From Akkermansiaceae bacterium UBA7890 (GTDB taxonomy: Bacteria; Verrucomicrobiota; Verrucomicrobiia; Verrucomicrobiales; Akkermansiaceae), in the NCBI GenBank assembly GCA_002501065.1, contig DLRK01000135.1, positions 5,223 to 13,084 of the forward strand: a stretch of DNA of 7,862 nucleotides, given 5' to 3'. Positions 1 to 7,387 of this stretch are shown one piece after another; the stretch's first letter is position 1, and each line of letters starts with the position of its first letter. The notes under the pieces were generated by a model that saw nothing but the letters and a program-made list of their open reading frames with translations, did no database searches and had not been told where the DNA came from. The position numbers and the translations under genes are program-made.

Positions 1-51
1 GATTGTCATTCAGCGGCGGGTGCGTTTTTCTTTTATGGCGCTACGGTATCA

Positions 52-765
52 ATGGATCGCAAGTTCATCATAAATCTCTGCATCCTGGTTGCCCTCATCT
101 GTGTGGCCTGGCTGATCATGATCGGGTTGGGGCCCATCACGCAGGAGGTCCCGACTGAGCAGGAGCTGGAACTCGCCAGGAGCGAGGGCCGGACCGTCGA
201 GGACAAGTATGGAGAGGAAAAGATCGAGGGCTGGGAACCGCAGGGAGTTTCGGCTGGCGCCAAGATCCTGGTGGCAATCGTTCTCATCCTCGTGGTGGCA
301 ACCTACGCTGCCATCGTCTTCGGATATTTCATGCTGCCCAACCTGGTTCATCGCTTCACCCACATGTTCTACGGGTCGGCCGAGGAAGTGGAGATCGATC
401 CCATGCACGATGCGCGGGCCTTCCTCGCGAGAGGCGACTATGAAGCCGCGATCGCCGCCTATCGTGCGGTGGCGCTGGCGCAACCGGAGAACCGTTTTCC
501 CTGGATCGAGATTGCCAAGATCCAGCATGACAAACTGGAGGATTTGGATGCCTCCATCAAGACCCTGCGCACCGCTCTTGAGAGCCGCGAGTGGCGTGTC
601 AACGACACGGCCTTCTTCATGTTCCGCCTGGCGGAGCTCTATGAGGTTGACAAGGAGAACAAGCCACAATCGGTGAGCATCCTGGAGCAGGTGGTCGAGC
701 TCTTTCCGGAGACGCGGCACTCTGCCAATGCCACGCACCGCCTGCGCGAGCTGGGAGCGATCTAA
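52..765 (+). CDS. Two-TM membrane protein with C-terminal TPR-like repeats
   Basis: This 237-residue protein has no function I can name. A hydrophobic segment at residues about 6-28 is followed by a polar, acidic loop (about 29-68), a second membrane segment (about 70-95), and a soluble helical domain. In that domain residues about 119-148 (pattern F-L-A-R-G-D-Y-E-A-A-I-A-A-Y, then A-Q-P-E-N) read as a good TPR unit. Residues about 152-182 and 186-221 look like two more degenerate helical pairs. The likely topology is both termini in the cytoplasm with a short external loop, the TPR part serving as a protein-docking surface (inference). The ATG at 52 starts right at the first membrane helix, but the frame stays open to the left window edge, so a longer N-terminus cannot be excluded. 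No Shine-Dalgarno motif is visible. The gene ends 12 bases before comEC, suggesting co-transcription. Confidence 0.85.
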   Translation: MDRKFIINLCILVALICVAWLIMIGLGPITQEVPTEQELELARSEGRTVEDKYGEEKIEGWEPQGVSAGAKILVAIVLILVVATYAAIVFGYFMLPNLVHRFTHMFYGSAEEVEIDPMHDARAFLARGDYEAAIAAYRAVALAQPENRFPWIEIAKIQHDKLEDLDASIKTLRTALESREWRVNDTAFFMFRLAELYEVDKENKPQSVSILEQVVELFPETRHSANATHRLRELGAI

Positions 766-777
766 CAGCCCCGGCCT

Positions 778-3045
778 GTGAACAAAGGCGAGGCGCATTT
801 CCTGACCCGGGTGCCGCTCCTCGTCCCGGCCCTTGGGTGCGGTCTGGGAATCTTGTGTGCGGGAGCCGGGTGGACGCTGCCGTGGCTTGTCCTGCCCGCG
901 GTCGGGATGCTGGTCTCCGCAAGGGCGGGTCGCTGGATGGTGACGGCAGGATGTGTGGGCTGGGCCCTTTTGTGGGGTGTCCACTACGACCGTCTCCAGC
1001 GGCAGTCGGATGGGGAAGCCTGGATTCATGCCAATGGCCGCACGCGGGTGGAAGTGGAGGGGACCGTTCTTAGTTTGCGCGATCGGGGCGGCTTTCTTCC
1101 CCGGGCGGTTTTCCGGATCAGCGCCAGCGAGCGGAATCCCCGGGGCCTGCGCCGCACCCTGGTTGCGGTACGTGATCTGCCCAACGAGGTGAAGCCCGGC
1201 GACGTGCTTCTTCTGCGAGGGCAGACCTTTTTCCCTTCGGCCGCCCGAAACCCGGCCGAGTTCGACGGGATGAACTGGATCCGGAGCCACGGACTGGCGG
1301 GTGAGATTCGGGCCGGGACCCACGAGATCGTGGCCCGTCCGCGCCTGAGCCTGACCCTCCATCGCCTTGCCTGGGATTTACGCACCGAATTGCGGGCCCG
1401 CATCGTATCCGGACTCGAAGAAGAGGAGGCGGGGGCGATCCTTATTCGGGGGCTGGTTCTCGGGGATCGCTCGGAAGGGGCCGACTACTACGGTGCGTTC
1501 CGCAAGAGCGGAACGATGCACATCTTCGCGGTGAGCGGATTGCACGTGGGCCTGGTGGGGGCCCTGGCCTGGATGCTCATGCGTGTCTTCCGGGTGCCGC
1601 GGATGTGGGGCTTATGGGCCGTGTTCGCCATCATGTGGGGCTATGTCTTCGTGACCGGCCTCCGGCCGCCTGCTCTACGCGCGGTCTTCATGGCCTCGGT
1701 CTTTCTGGTTGGCTTTGCGGTGAGACGGCAGCCTTCGCTGGCCAACAGCCTGCTAGCCAGTCTGCCCGCCGTGCTTCTCATGGATTCTCACCAGCTTGCG
1801 CAAGTCGGCTTCCAACTGTCCTACGTGGTGGTCGGGATGATTATCCTGGTGGCTCCCTTCTTTTCCCGGTGGCTGCAGGCTGTCACCGAAGGGGACCCGT
1901 TCCTTCCCCACGCACTCTACACGCGGGGACAGCAGTGGAACCTTGCGCTGCGCAAGTACGTGGTGGGCCTGCTGGTGGTCTCCCTGGCGGCCTGGCTCGG
2001 CTCAATGCCCCTGATCGGATACCATTTCGGGATCGTGACCCCCGCCGCCGTGTTTGCCAGCATGCTCCTGGTGCCGCTGGTCTTCCTTATTCTCTCGGTG
2101 GCCCTCGTGGGAGTGGTGATTGGACTGGTGGCCGAGCCGCTGCAGACGGGAGCAAACCGGGGCAATGCACTGCTGGCGGAAGGGGCATACCGGATTGCTG
2201 AAAAAGTGACGGAGATTCCGGGCAGCCACTTTGAGCTGCAGGGACGGGGAGGATGGACCAGGGGCATGCTGGTCTTCGATCTCTGGGACGGCGATGCTGC
2301 GATCTACGTGGGAGCGGGCGAAGGAGTGCTTATAGACGGGGGCGCCCAGGACCAGTTCCGGAGGATGGTGAAGCCTGCCCTGAAGGATGCGGGCGCGGTT
2401 CCACAGTCGATGGTCCTGACCCATCCCGAGACCGGTCACGCAGGGGGGCTGGCCTTGGCCGTGCCCCACTATGGACCCCGGCAGCTCCTCCTCCCTGTTG
2501 AGCAGGCTGCCAGTCCGGCTTTTCGGGAGCTGGTGCAGGGGGCCGCCGAGTCAGGTTGTCGGGTGCACCTTGGGAAAGCGGGAAGACGGTATCCCCTGGG
2601 GGACGGAGCGGAACTGGAAGTGTTGCGCGTAGCCGACCGGGAACATGGCAGTCGGGCGGATGATCGCTGCATGGTCATGCGCCTTCACTGGCGCGGCTGG
2701 CGGGTTCTCATCACCGGAGATGCTGGATTCGATACCGAGAAGGAAATGCTGGAGAGTGGGGTGGATCTGAGTTGCGACCTCTGGATCATGGGGCGTCACC
2801 GTTCCGACTATTCGGGCATCATGGAATTTGTGCAGGCGGTCGATCCTGCCGTGATCGTGGCGGAGGAGGACCGGTATCCCCTTTCCGAACGGGTGCCCGA
2901 GCGTTGGGCAGAGGCGGTGAGGGGAGCGGGGATCGCCCTTTGGCGCCAGGGCGAAACCGGGGCGGTCATGATGGAGTTCCGCGACGGAGAACTGGAGCTG
3001 CGGAGCTTCCGCAATCCGAGCAAGCGGATGATCCTGCGCAAGTAG
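778..3045 (+). CDS. comEC: ComEC/Rec2-family DNA uptake channel with degenerate C-terminal MBL domain
   Basis: ComEC forms the inner-membrane channel that passes single-stranded DNA into the cytoplasm during natural transformation. The protein has 755 residues, normal for the family. Membrane helices at about 13-69 are followed by a soluble N-terminal region (about 70-190, DUF4131/OB-like). The multi-helix competence domain (about 215-475) carries the family hallmark S244-G-T-M-H-I-F-A-V-S-G-L-H-V-G258. The C-terminal part (about 497-755) is recognisably metallo-beta-lactamase-like (F-D-L-W-D-G-D-A at 500-507, L-I-D-G-G at 518-522, T-H-P at 548-550, I-T-G-D at 645-648). Key metal ligands are changed: the HxHxDH motif reads H549-P-E551-T-G553-H554, GHHGS reads G672-R-H-R-S676, and the late YGHP-type His is missing (Y700-P-L). 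The start is GTG at 778 with no visible Shine-Dalgarno, 12 bases after the TPR gene. The family call is firm; nuclease activity of the C-terminal domain is doubtful. Confidence 0.93.
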   Translation: MNKGEAHFLTRVPLLVPALGCGLGILCAGAGWTLPWLVLPAVGMLVSARAGRWMVTAGCVGWALLWGVHYDRLQRQSDGEAWIHANGRTRVEVEGTVLSLRDRGGFLPRAVFRISASERNPRGLRRTLVAVRDLPNEVKPGDVLLLRGQTFFPSAARNPAEFDGMNWIRSHGLAGEIRAGTHEIVARPRLSLTLHRLAWDLRTELRARIVSGLEEEEAGAILIRGLVLGDRSEGADYYGAFRKSGTMHIFAVSGLHVGLVGALAWMLMRVFRVPRMWGLWAVFAIMWGYVFVTGLRPPALRAVFMASVFLVGFAVRRQPSLANSLLASLPAVLLMDSHQLAQVGFQLSYVVVGMIILVAPFFSRWLQAVTEGDPFLPHALYTRGQQWNLALRKYVVGLLVVSLAAWLGSMPLIGYHFGIVTPAAVFASMLLVPLVFLILSVALVGVVIGLVAEPLQTGANRGNALLAEGAYRIAEKVTEIPGSHFELQGRGGWTRGMLVFDLWDGDAAIYVGAGEGVLIDGGAQDQFRRMVKPALKDAGAVPQSMVLTHPETGHAGGLALAVPHYGPRQLLLPVEQAASPAFRELVQGAAESGCRVHLGKAGRRYPLGDGAELEVLRVADREHGSRADDRCMVMRLHWRGWRVLITGDAGFDTEKEMLESGVDLSCDLWIMGRHRSDYSGIMEFVQAVDPAVIVAEEDRYPLSERVPERWAEAVRGAGIALWRQGETGAVMMEFRDGELELRSFRNPSKRMILRK

Positions 3046-3050
3046 GTCTC

Positions 3051-3674
3051 TCAGGCGGTCGGGTTGCGCATGCGGAGCTGGTGGACGGCGCGGCCCTCGG
3101 CTCGCCACTGCGTCTCGAAGGTAGTCTGGGGGTAGAAGGAAAGTTTGTCGGCCCCTTCATCCCAGGGAAGGGATTCGAAGTGATCGAAGAGCGCGAGCTC
3201 TTCCCTGGCCCACTCGAAGTAGTCTTCGTGATCGGTTTTGAAGAGAAACTCCCCACCCGGGACGAGGACCTTGCGCAGCGCGTGAAGGAAGTCGCGCTGC
3301 ACGAGACGGCGGCGGTGATGCTTGGCTTTGGGCCAGGGGTCGGGAAAGAGCAGGTGCAGCCGGCTGACGGAGGCGTGGGGGAGGAGCCATTCGACGGTGT
3401 AGCGCGCTTCCAGCCGGAGCACGCGCAGGTTTTTGAGCCCGGTCTCGGAAGCCCGCTTGCAGATCTTGCGTACCCGCCCCAGCAGGCGCTCGACCGCCAG
3501 GAAGTTCCGGTCCGGAAACTGCTGCGCCATTTCGAGGGCAAAAGTGCCGTTTCCGCATCCCAGGTCGACCTCCAGCGGGGCCCCCGTTGTGAACAACTCG
3601 GCAGGAGTGAGCCGCCGAAAATAATCCTCGGGGATGATCTCCCCCGGTTCAGCAGGGCGCAACGTCGATTTCAC
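3051..3674 (-). CDS. trmB: tRNA (guanine-N7-)-methyltransferase
   Basis: TrmB transfers a methyl group from S-adenosylmethionine to N7 of G46 in the variable loop of tRNAs. The 207-residue protein has the full family pattern. The SAM-binding glycine loop is V-D-L-G-C-G-N-G (36-43), with an acidic residue at the end of strand 2 (E62). The diagnostic F-P-D-P-W-P-K (110-116) is followed by H-H-R-R-R (119-123). T-D-H-E-D-Y-F (147-153) and T-T-F-E-T-Q-W (184-190) match the tRNA/SAM-site motifs near the C-terminus. The length is close to single-domain TrmB proteins of other bacteria, so it looks complete. The start codon is GTG (complement of 3672-3674), with no clear Shine-Dalgarno upstream. Its 3' end converges on comEC with 5 bases between stop codons, and its 5' end diverges from accB. 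It appears monocistronic within the window. Confidence 0.96.
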   Translation of the reverse strand: MKSTLRPAEPGEIIPEDYFRRLTPAELFTTGAPLEVDLGCGNGTFALEMAQQFPDRNFLAVERLLGRVRKICKRASETGLKNLRVLRLEARYTVEWLLPHASVSRLHLLFPDPWPKAKHHRRRLVQRDFLHALRKVLVPGGEFLFKTDHEDYFEWAREELALFDHFESLPWDEGADKLSFYPQTTFETQWRAEGRAVHQLRMRNPTA

Positions 3675-3787
3675 GGGGGCAAACTAAGGCCCAATTCCCG
3701 GACACCCAATCCCCAATCACCGCTTGCTTGGCGCTTGACCCGCCCAGCGCGGACCCTGACTCTGCTGCCAACTCACCTGCGCGCGCT

Positions 3788-4249
3788 GTGGACCTGGAGG
3801 AAATTCGCAAAATCGTCGAGCTCATGGAAGAGCAAGGGCTCAGCCTTTTCCATCTGGAGAAGGAGGACTTCAATTTGAAATTGAAGAAGGGGACGGACGT
3901 GGAAGCGATTCGCGAGGCTCTTGGGGGACTCGCCATTGCCCCGGCAGCTCCGGTTGCGGTCCCGGGGGCTCCGGTGGCACCTGCTGCTGAGGACGGCGAG
4001 GCACCGGTCGAGAGCGGGGAGGTTATCGAGTCGCCCATGGTGGGGACCCTCTACCGCAAACCCGCGCCGGAGGCAGACGAGTTCGTCAAGGTGGGAGACC
4101 GGATCAGCGAAGGGCAGACCCTCTGCATCATTGAGGCCATGAAGGTGATGAACGAGATTAAGGCGGAAGTCAGCGGGACGATCTCGGAGATTTGTGTAGA
4201 GGACGCCTCGCCGGTCCAGTATGGGGACGTTCTTTTTCGCGTGACCTGA
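3788..4249 (+). CDS. accB: Biotin carboxyl carrier protein of acetyl-CoA carboxylase
   Basis: AccB carries the biotin that is carboxylated by AccC and then donates CO2 to acetyl-CoA, giving malonyl-CoA for fatty-acid synthesis. From the GTG at 3788 it has 153 residues. An N-terminal helix (D-L-E-E-I-R-K-I-V-E-L-M) and an F-x-L-K-L-K-K strand are followed by a mobile Ala/Pro/Val linker (about 47-78) and the biotinyl domain (about 79-153). The biotin-accepting lysine is K119 in E-A-M-K-V-M. Start choice: an in-frame TTG at 3728 would add 20 residues of low-complexity sequence. AccB proteins usually begin at the M-D-L-x-x-I helix, so I prefer 3788; neither start has a visible Shine-Dalgarno. The gene leads the apparent accB-accC-thiE-kinase operon and diverges from trmB. 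accA and accD are not in the window. Confidence 0.93.
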   Translation: MDLEEIRKIVELMEEQGLSLFHLEKEDFNLKLKKGTDVEAIREALGGLAIAPAAPVAVPGAPVAPAAEDGEAPVESGEVIESPMVGTLYRKPAPEADEFVKVGDRISEGQTLCIIEAMKVMNEIKAEVSGTISEICVEDASPVQYGDVLFRVT

Positions 4250-4303
4250 TCCGTTCGCGTATCTTCCTCCCGCGGGTTTTCCCGATTCCACCATCCTTTC
4301 GCG

Positions 4304-5674
4304 ATGTTTTCCAAAGTCCTCGTAGCCAACCGCGGCGAGATTGCGCTGCGCATCATCCGGGCCTGCCGGGAACTGGGGGTGGCCTCGGTATCGGTATACT
4401 CCGAGGCTGACATCGATTCCCTGCACGTACAGTTGGCCGACGAGGCAGTGTGCATCGGGCCGGGGCCAAGCAAGGACAGCTACCTGAAGCCCGATCGCAT
4501 TATTGCGGCCGCCGAAGTGACCCAGGCGGACGCCATCCACCCGGGCTACGGGTTTCTCTCGGAGAATCCGCGCTTCGCTGAGATCTGTGAGAGCTGCAAG
4601 ATCAAGTTCATCGGGCCCTCCGCGGAGTTGATTCGTGCCATGGGCGACAAGAACACCGCCCGTGCCACCGCCACCAAGTATGGCGTGCCGGTCACCCCCG
4701 GGACGGAGGGGCTGATGGCGAGCGAAGGCGACGCCCTCGCCGCGGCGCGGAAGATCGGATTTCCGGTCATGATCAAGGCCACCGCGGGTGGGGGAGGGAA
4801 AGGAATGCGCCCGGCCCTGAAAGAGGAGGAGTTCCTCGACCAGTACCGGGCCGCGAGCAACGAGGCCCAGGCTGTTTTCGGCAACGGGGACTGCTATCTC
4901 GAGAAACTCGTGCTCAATCCCCACCACATCGAATTCCAGGTGGTGGCAGACTCCCAGGGGAACGTGGCCCACCTCGGGGAGCGCGACTGTTCCATGCAGC
5001 GGCGCAACCAGAAGATCATCGAGGAGTGCCCCAGTCCGCTTCTTACCCCGAAGATGCGCAAGGCCATGGGGGAAGCCTCGGTCGAACTGGTAAAGAACAT
5101 CGGCTACGAGAACGCGGGGACCATCGAGTACCTCGTCGATGAAGCTGCGGAGAATTTCTACTTCATGGAGATGAACACGCGGATTCAGGTGGAACATCCC
5201 ATAACGGAGGAAGTGATGGGGTGCGAACTCATCAAGGAACAGATTCGCGTGGCGGCCGGCGAACCACTCTCTTCCCATGTTTGCAACGCGCAACCCCGCG
5301 GGCACAGCATTGAGTGCCGCATCAATGCCGAGGATCCCTACAACAATTTCGCGCCGAGCCCGGGCAACATCTCGCTGTGGTACGCCCCGGGGGGTAAGGG
5401 TGTGCGTGTCGACACACATGTCTACGCCGGCTACACGGTGCCTCCCTACTATGATTCCATGATCGCGAAACTCATCGTGACGGGTGCGCGCCGGGATGTG
5501 GCTATTGCCCGGATGCGGCGCGCCCTCTCGGAGTTCATGATTCGAGGGATCAATACCACCATCCCCTTCCAGCAGGTGATCGTGAATCACCCCGACTTTA
5601 TTGAGGGCCGCTACGATATCGGGTGGGTGGAGCGCTATCTCAAGGCGCGTGACGGTGAGGCCCGGACCGAATGA
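4304..5674 (+). CDS. accC: Biotin carboxylase subunit of acetyl-CoA carboxylase
   Basis: AccC uses ATP and bicarbonate to carboxylate the biotin on AccB. The 456-residue protein matches the usual stand-alone AccC length. Its order is an N-terminal Rossmann-like domain (about 1-112), an ATP-grasp domain (about 113-325) and a C-terminal biotin-carboxylase domain (about 335-450). Seen in the sequence are ATP-binding K158 with the glycine-rich loop G162-G-G-G-K-G167, the E-R-D-C-S-M-Q-R-R motif, metal ligands E275 and E289 with N291, and catalytic R293 and E297 in E-M-N-T-R-I-Q-V-E-H-P. The C-terminal motifs E-C-R-I-N-A-E-D-P and G-Y-T-V-P-P-Y-Y-D-S-M-I are also present. All active-site positions I can align to the E. 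coli enzyme are intact. It starts at ATG 4304, 54 bases after accB with no visible Shine-Dalgarno, and its stop overlaps the thiE start (ATGA). Confidence 0.97.
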   Translation: MFSKVLVANRGEIALRIIRACRELGVASVSVYSEADIDSLHVQLADEAVCIGPGPSKDSYLKPDRIIAAAEVTQADAIHPGYGFLSENPRFAEICESCKIKFIGPSAELIRAMGDKNTARATATKYGVPVTPGTEGLMASEGDALAAARKIGFPVMIKATAGGGGKGMRPALKEEEFLDQYRAASNEAQAVFGNGDCYLEKLVLNPHHIEFQVVADSQGNVAHLGERDCSMQRRNQKIIEECPSPLLTPKMRKAMGEASVELVKNIGYENAGTIEYLVDEAAENFYFMEMNTRIQVEHPITEEVMGCELIKEQIRVAAGEPLSSHVCNAQPRGHSIECRINAEDPYNNFAPSPGNISLWYAPGGKGVRVDTHVYAGYTVPPYYDSMIAKLIVTGARRDVAIARMRRALSEFMIRGINTTIPFQQVIVNHPDFIEGRYDIGWVERYLKARDGEARTE

Positions 5675-6369
5675 ATGGCCGGAGCCAGCGAAGAGAGAGC
5701 GAGGCCCGGCTCTACGGCATTGTGGACCTTGGTTACATTTCGCCCGGTGACTGCGAGTCGGTGACCGGGGCACTCCTCCAAGGCGGGGTCGATATCCTCC
5801 AGCTGCGCGCCAAGAACCATGAGGAGTCCGCCATCCTCAGGATCGCGCAACGGCTCGTCCCGCTCTGCCGTGCAAGGGAGGTGCCTCTCATCGTGAACGA
5901 TTTCGTGAACGTTGCGCTGGAGGCGGGTGCCGATGGTGTACACCTCGGCCAGGAGGACGGGGATCTGGCGGAAGCTGTGGCCAGCCTGCCCGCGGGATCG
6001 CTGGTGGGCCGCTCCACCCACACCCCCTCTCAGGCGTGGGCGGCCCTCAGGGAGGGCGCCTCCTACATCGGGTTCGGTCCACTGTTCCCCACACCGACCA
6101 AGGAAGGGCGCCCCGGCATCGGACTCAACGACATTGCAGAGATCGAGGAGACCGTCGGCGGGCAGATTCCGGTTTTCTGCATCGGGGGGATCAAGCCCGG
6201 CAATCTCGATGAGGTGCTGGCCTCCGGGGCGCGACGCGTGGCCATCGTTTCCGGTCTCCTGCAGGCGCCCGATATTGCGGAGTGCTGTCGCGGGGTACGG
6301 GAGCGACTCGGGGAGCAGACCCCCGGGGTTCCGGCGGGAAATATCGGGCTTGAATCTTCGCGGGATTGA
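5671..6369 (+). CDS. thiE: Thiamine phosphate synthase
   Basis: ThiE joins HMP pyrophosphate and the thiazole phosphate to form thiamine phosphate. The 232-residue protein shows the family TIM-barrel motifs in order: L-Y-G-I-V-D (14-19), Q-L-R-A-K (44-48), V-N-D (75-77), A-D-G-V-H-L-G-Q-E-D (87-96), G-R-S-T-H (113-117), F-P-T-P-T-K (139-144), G-G-I (172-174) and V-S-G (193-195). D77 and D96 have the same 19-residue spacing as the two magnesium-binding aspartates of the B. subtilis enzyme. The canonical second Asp of 'NDD' is Phe78 here, a position that varies in the family. About 18 C-terminal residues beyond the barrel look unstructured. The ATG lies inside the accC stop (ATGA overlap), with a weak GTGAGG about 10 bases upstream, implying translational coupling to accC. 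No TPP riboswitch is seen; there is no room for one before the gene. Confidence 0.95.
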   Translation: MNGRSQRRESEARLYGIVDLGYISPGDCESVTGALLQGGVDILQLRAKNHEESAILRIAQRLVPLCRAREVPLIVNDFVNVALEAGADGVHLGQEDGDLAEAVASLPAGSLVGRSTHTPSQAWAALREGASYIGFGPLFPTPTKEGRPGIGLNDIAEIEETVGGQIPVFCIGGIKPGNLDEVLASGARRVAIVSGLLQAPDIAECCRGVRERLGEQTPGVPAGNIGLESSRD

Positions 6370-6386
6370 GTCCGAACTCCGTGCCC

Positions 6387-7322
6387 ATGTCCGATACCCT
6401 CCCTCTCCTGGTCGGTGGCTCCATTGCTATCGACAATGTCAAGACGCCCACTGATGAAGCGACAAATCTTCTTGGGGGATCGGCTTCCTACGCTTCCCTG
6501 GCTGCCAGTTACTTCACCGATCCGGTTCATCTTGTCGGGGTCGTCGGCAGCGACTATCCGCCTGAGCATCTCGCCATGCTCGAACGGCATGGAGTCAATC
6601 TCGGGGGAGTGGACCGGTCCGACGGCGCCTCTTTCACCTGGAGTGGGGAGTATCACCAGAACATGAACGACCGCACCACCCACAACGTGGCGGTCAATGT
6701 CCTGCAGAACTGGCAGGTTGGCCTCTCTTCCGAGTTGGCCGCTTCCCCGGTAGTGGTGCTGGCCAACATGGCGCCGGCCAACCAGCTGGAAATGCTTGCT
6801 CAATGCACGGCCCCCGGCCGCTTTGTGCTGGCAGATACCATGGACCTCTGGATCGAGATCGCCCGCAAGGAACTCGAGGAGGTTCTTGCCGGGATTGACC
6901 TTCTGGTCATCAATGAGACCGAGGCTCGTGAGTATACCGGGTCCACCAACCTGGTGACCGCCGGGAATCTTCTGCGAGCAAAGGGTCCGGAATATGTGGT
7001 GATCAAACTGGGCGAGTTCGGTGCCATTCTCTTCGCGCCTCCGGAATGCAATCATGGCCTGTTTCGCTGCGGGGCCTTCCCTCTTTCCGAGGTGGCCGAC
7101 CCGACCGGTGCCGGGGACACCTTTCTGGGTGCCATGGCGGGATATCTCGCCTCCCTCGGAACCACCGACTACCGCTTCGAGCAGATTCGGGATGCGGTGG
7201 TGCGGGGCACCGTGATGGCCTCCTTCACCTGCGAGGCCTTCTCAACCCGGAGGATCGAAGAGCTCTCCGAATTGGAGCTCCTTGAACGGTTGGAAATATT
7301 CCGCGAAATGAGCTGCTGGTAA
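6387..7322 (+). CDS. PfkB/ribokinase-family kinase, substrate unknown
   Basis: This 311-residue protein is a ribokinase-superfamily (PfkB) kinase that phosphorylates a hydroxyl of a sugar, nucleoside or similar small molecule using ATP. Seen are the N-terminal V-G-G-S (9-12), the substrate-site G-G-S-A-S-Y (30-35), an I-N-E-x-E-A motif in mid-protein, V-I-K-x-G-E-x-G-A, and the C-terminal PfkB signature D238-P-T-G-A-G-D244. In that signature G241-A-G form the anion hole and D244 is the expected catalytic base. The remaining sequence (T-W-S-G-E-Y, N-M-N-D-R-T-T, L-A-N-M-A-P, A-D-T-M-D-L-W-I, V-M-A-S-F-T-C-E) resembles the subgroup I know as 'ribokinase group C', which has no firm substrate as far as I know. 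ATG 6387 is preferred; an in-frame TTG at 6366 would overlap the thiE stop, and a GTG lies at 6381. It is 17 bases after thiE and probably ends the operon. Its ribokinase fold is shared with ThiD and ThiM, but the motifs are of the sugar-kinase type. Confidence 0.9.
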   Translation: MSDTLPLLVGGSIAIDNVKTPTDEATNLLGGSASYASLAASYFTDPVHLVGVVGSDYPPEHLAMLERHGVNLGGVDRSDGASFTWSGEYHQNMNDRTTHNVAVNVLQNWQVGLSSELAASPVVVLANMAPANQLEMLAQCTAPGRFVLADTMDLWIEIARKELEEVLAGIDLLVINETEAREYTGSTNLVTAGNLLRAKGPEYVVIKLGEFGAILFAPPECNHGLFRCGAFPLSEVADPTGAGDTFLGAMAGYLASLGTTDYRFEQIRDAVVRGTVMASFTCEAFSTRRIEELSELELLERLEIFREMSCW

Positions 7323-7344
7323 AATTCCTCGCAGGCCCCGGGGA

Positions 7345-7360
7345 GGCGCTCCATAGCGCC
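7345..7360 (+). terminator. Hairpin after the operon, weak terminator candidate
   Basis: A perfect 6-bp stem GGCGCT/AGCGCC with a CCAT loop starts 22 bases after the kinase stop codon. On the + strand it is followed by A6, not by a T tract, so it is not a canonical intrinsic terminator. It could stabilise the 3' end of the transcript or assist factor-dependent termination. Confidence 0.3.
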
Positions 7361-7387
7361 AAAAAACTATCGAGATTGGTTCGTTTC

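Noticed and set aside
35..73. Small overlapping frame from ATG 35 to a stop at 73
   Set aside because: Only 12 codons from the ATG. It may be the tail of an upstream gene since the frame is open to the window edge, but too little is visible to support a call.
49..1362. Long minus-strand open frame opposite the TPR gene and comEC start
   Set aside because: Composition is that of a shadow frame, with no domain pattern, opposite two supported genes.
2772..3878. Long plus-strand open frame across the comEC end, trmB and the accB start
   Set aside because: It runs antisense to trmB, whose complete motif set is on the minus strand, and overlaps two other supported genes in another frame.
5640..5675. 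TPP riboswitch controlling thiE
   Set aside because: thiE starts inside the accC stop codon, and no thi-box pattern is visible in the upstream accC-coding sequence or the accB leader.
3773..5773. Very long open frame on the minus strand, antisense to accB, accC and the start of thiE
   Set aside because: It lies opposite clearly conserved genes, its protein has no recognisable motifs and is rich in His, Arg, Gly and Pro. Long antisense frames are expected in GC-rich DNA.
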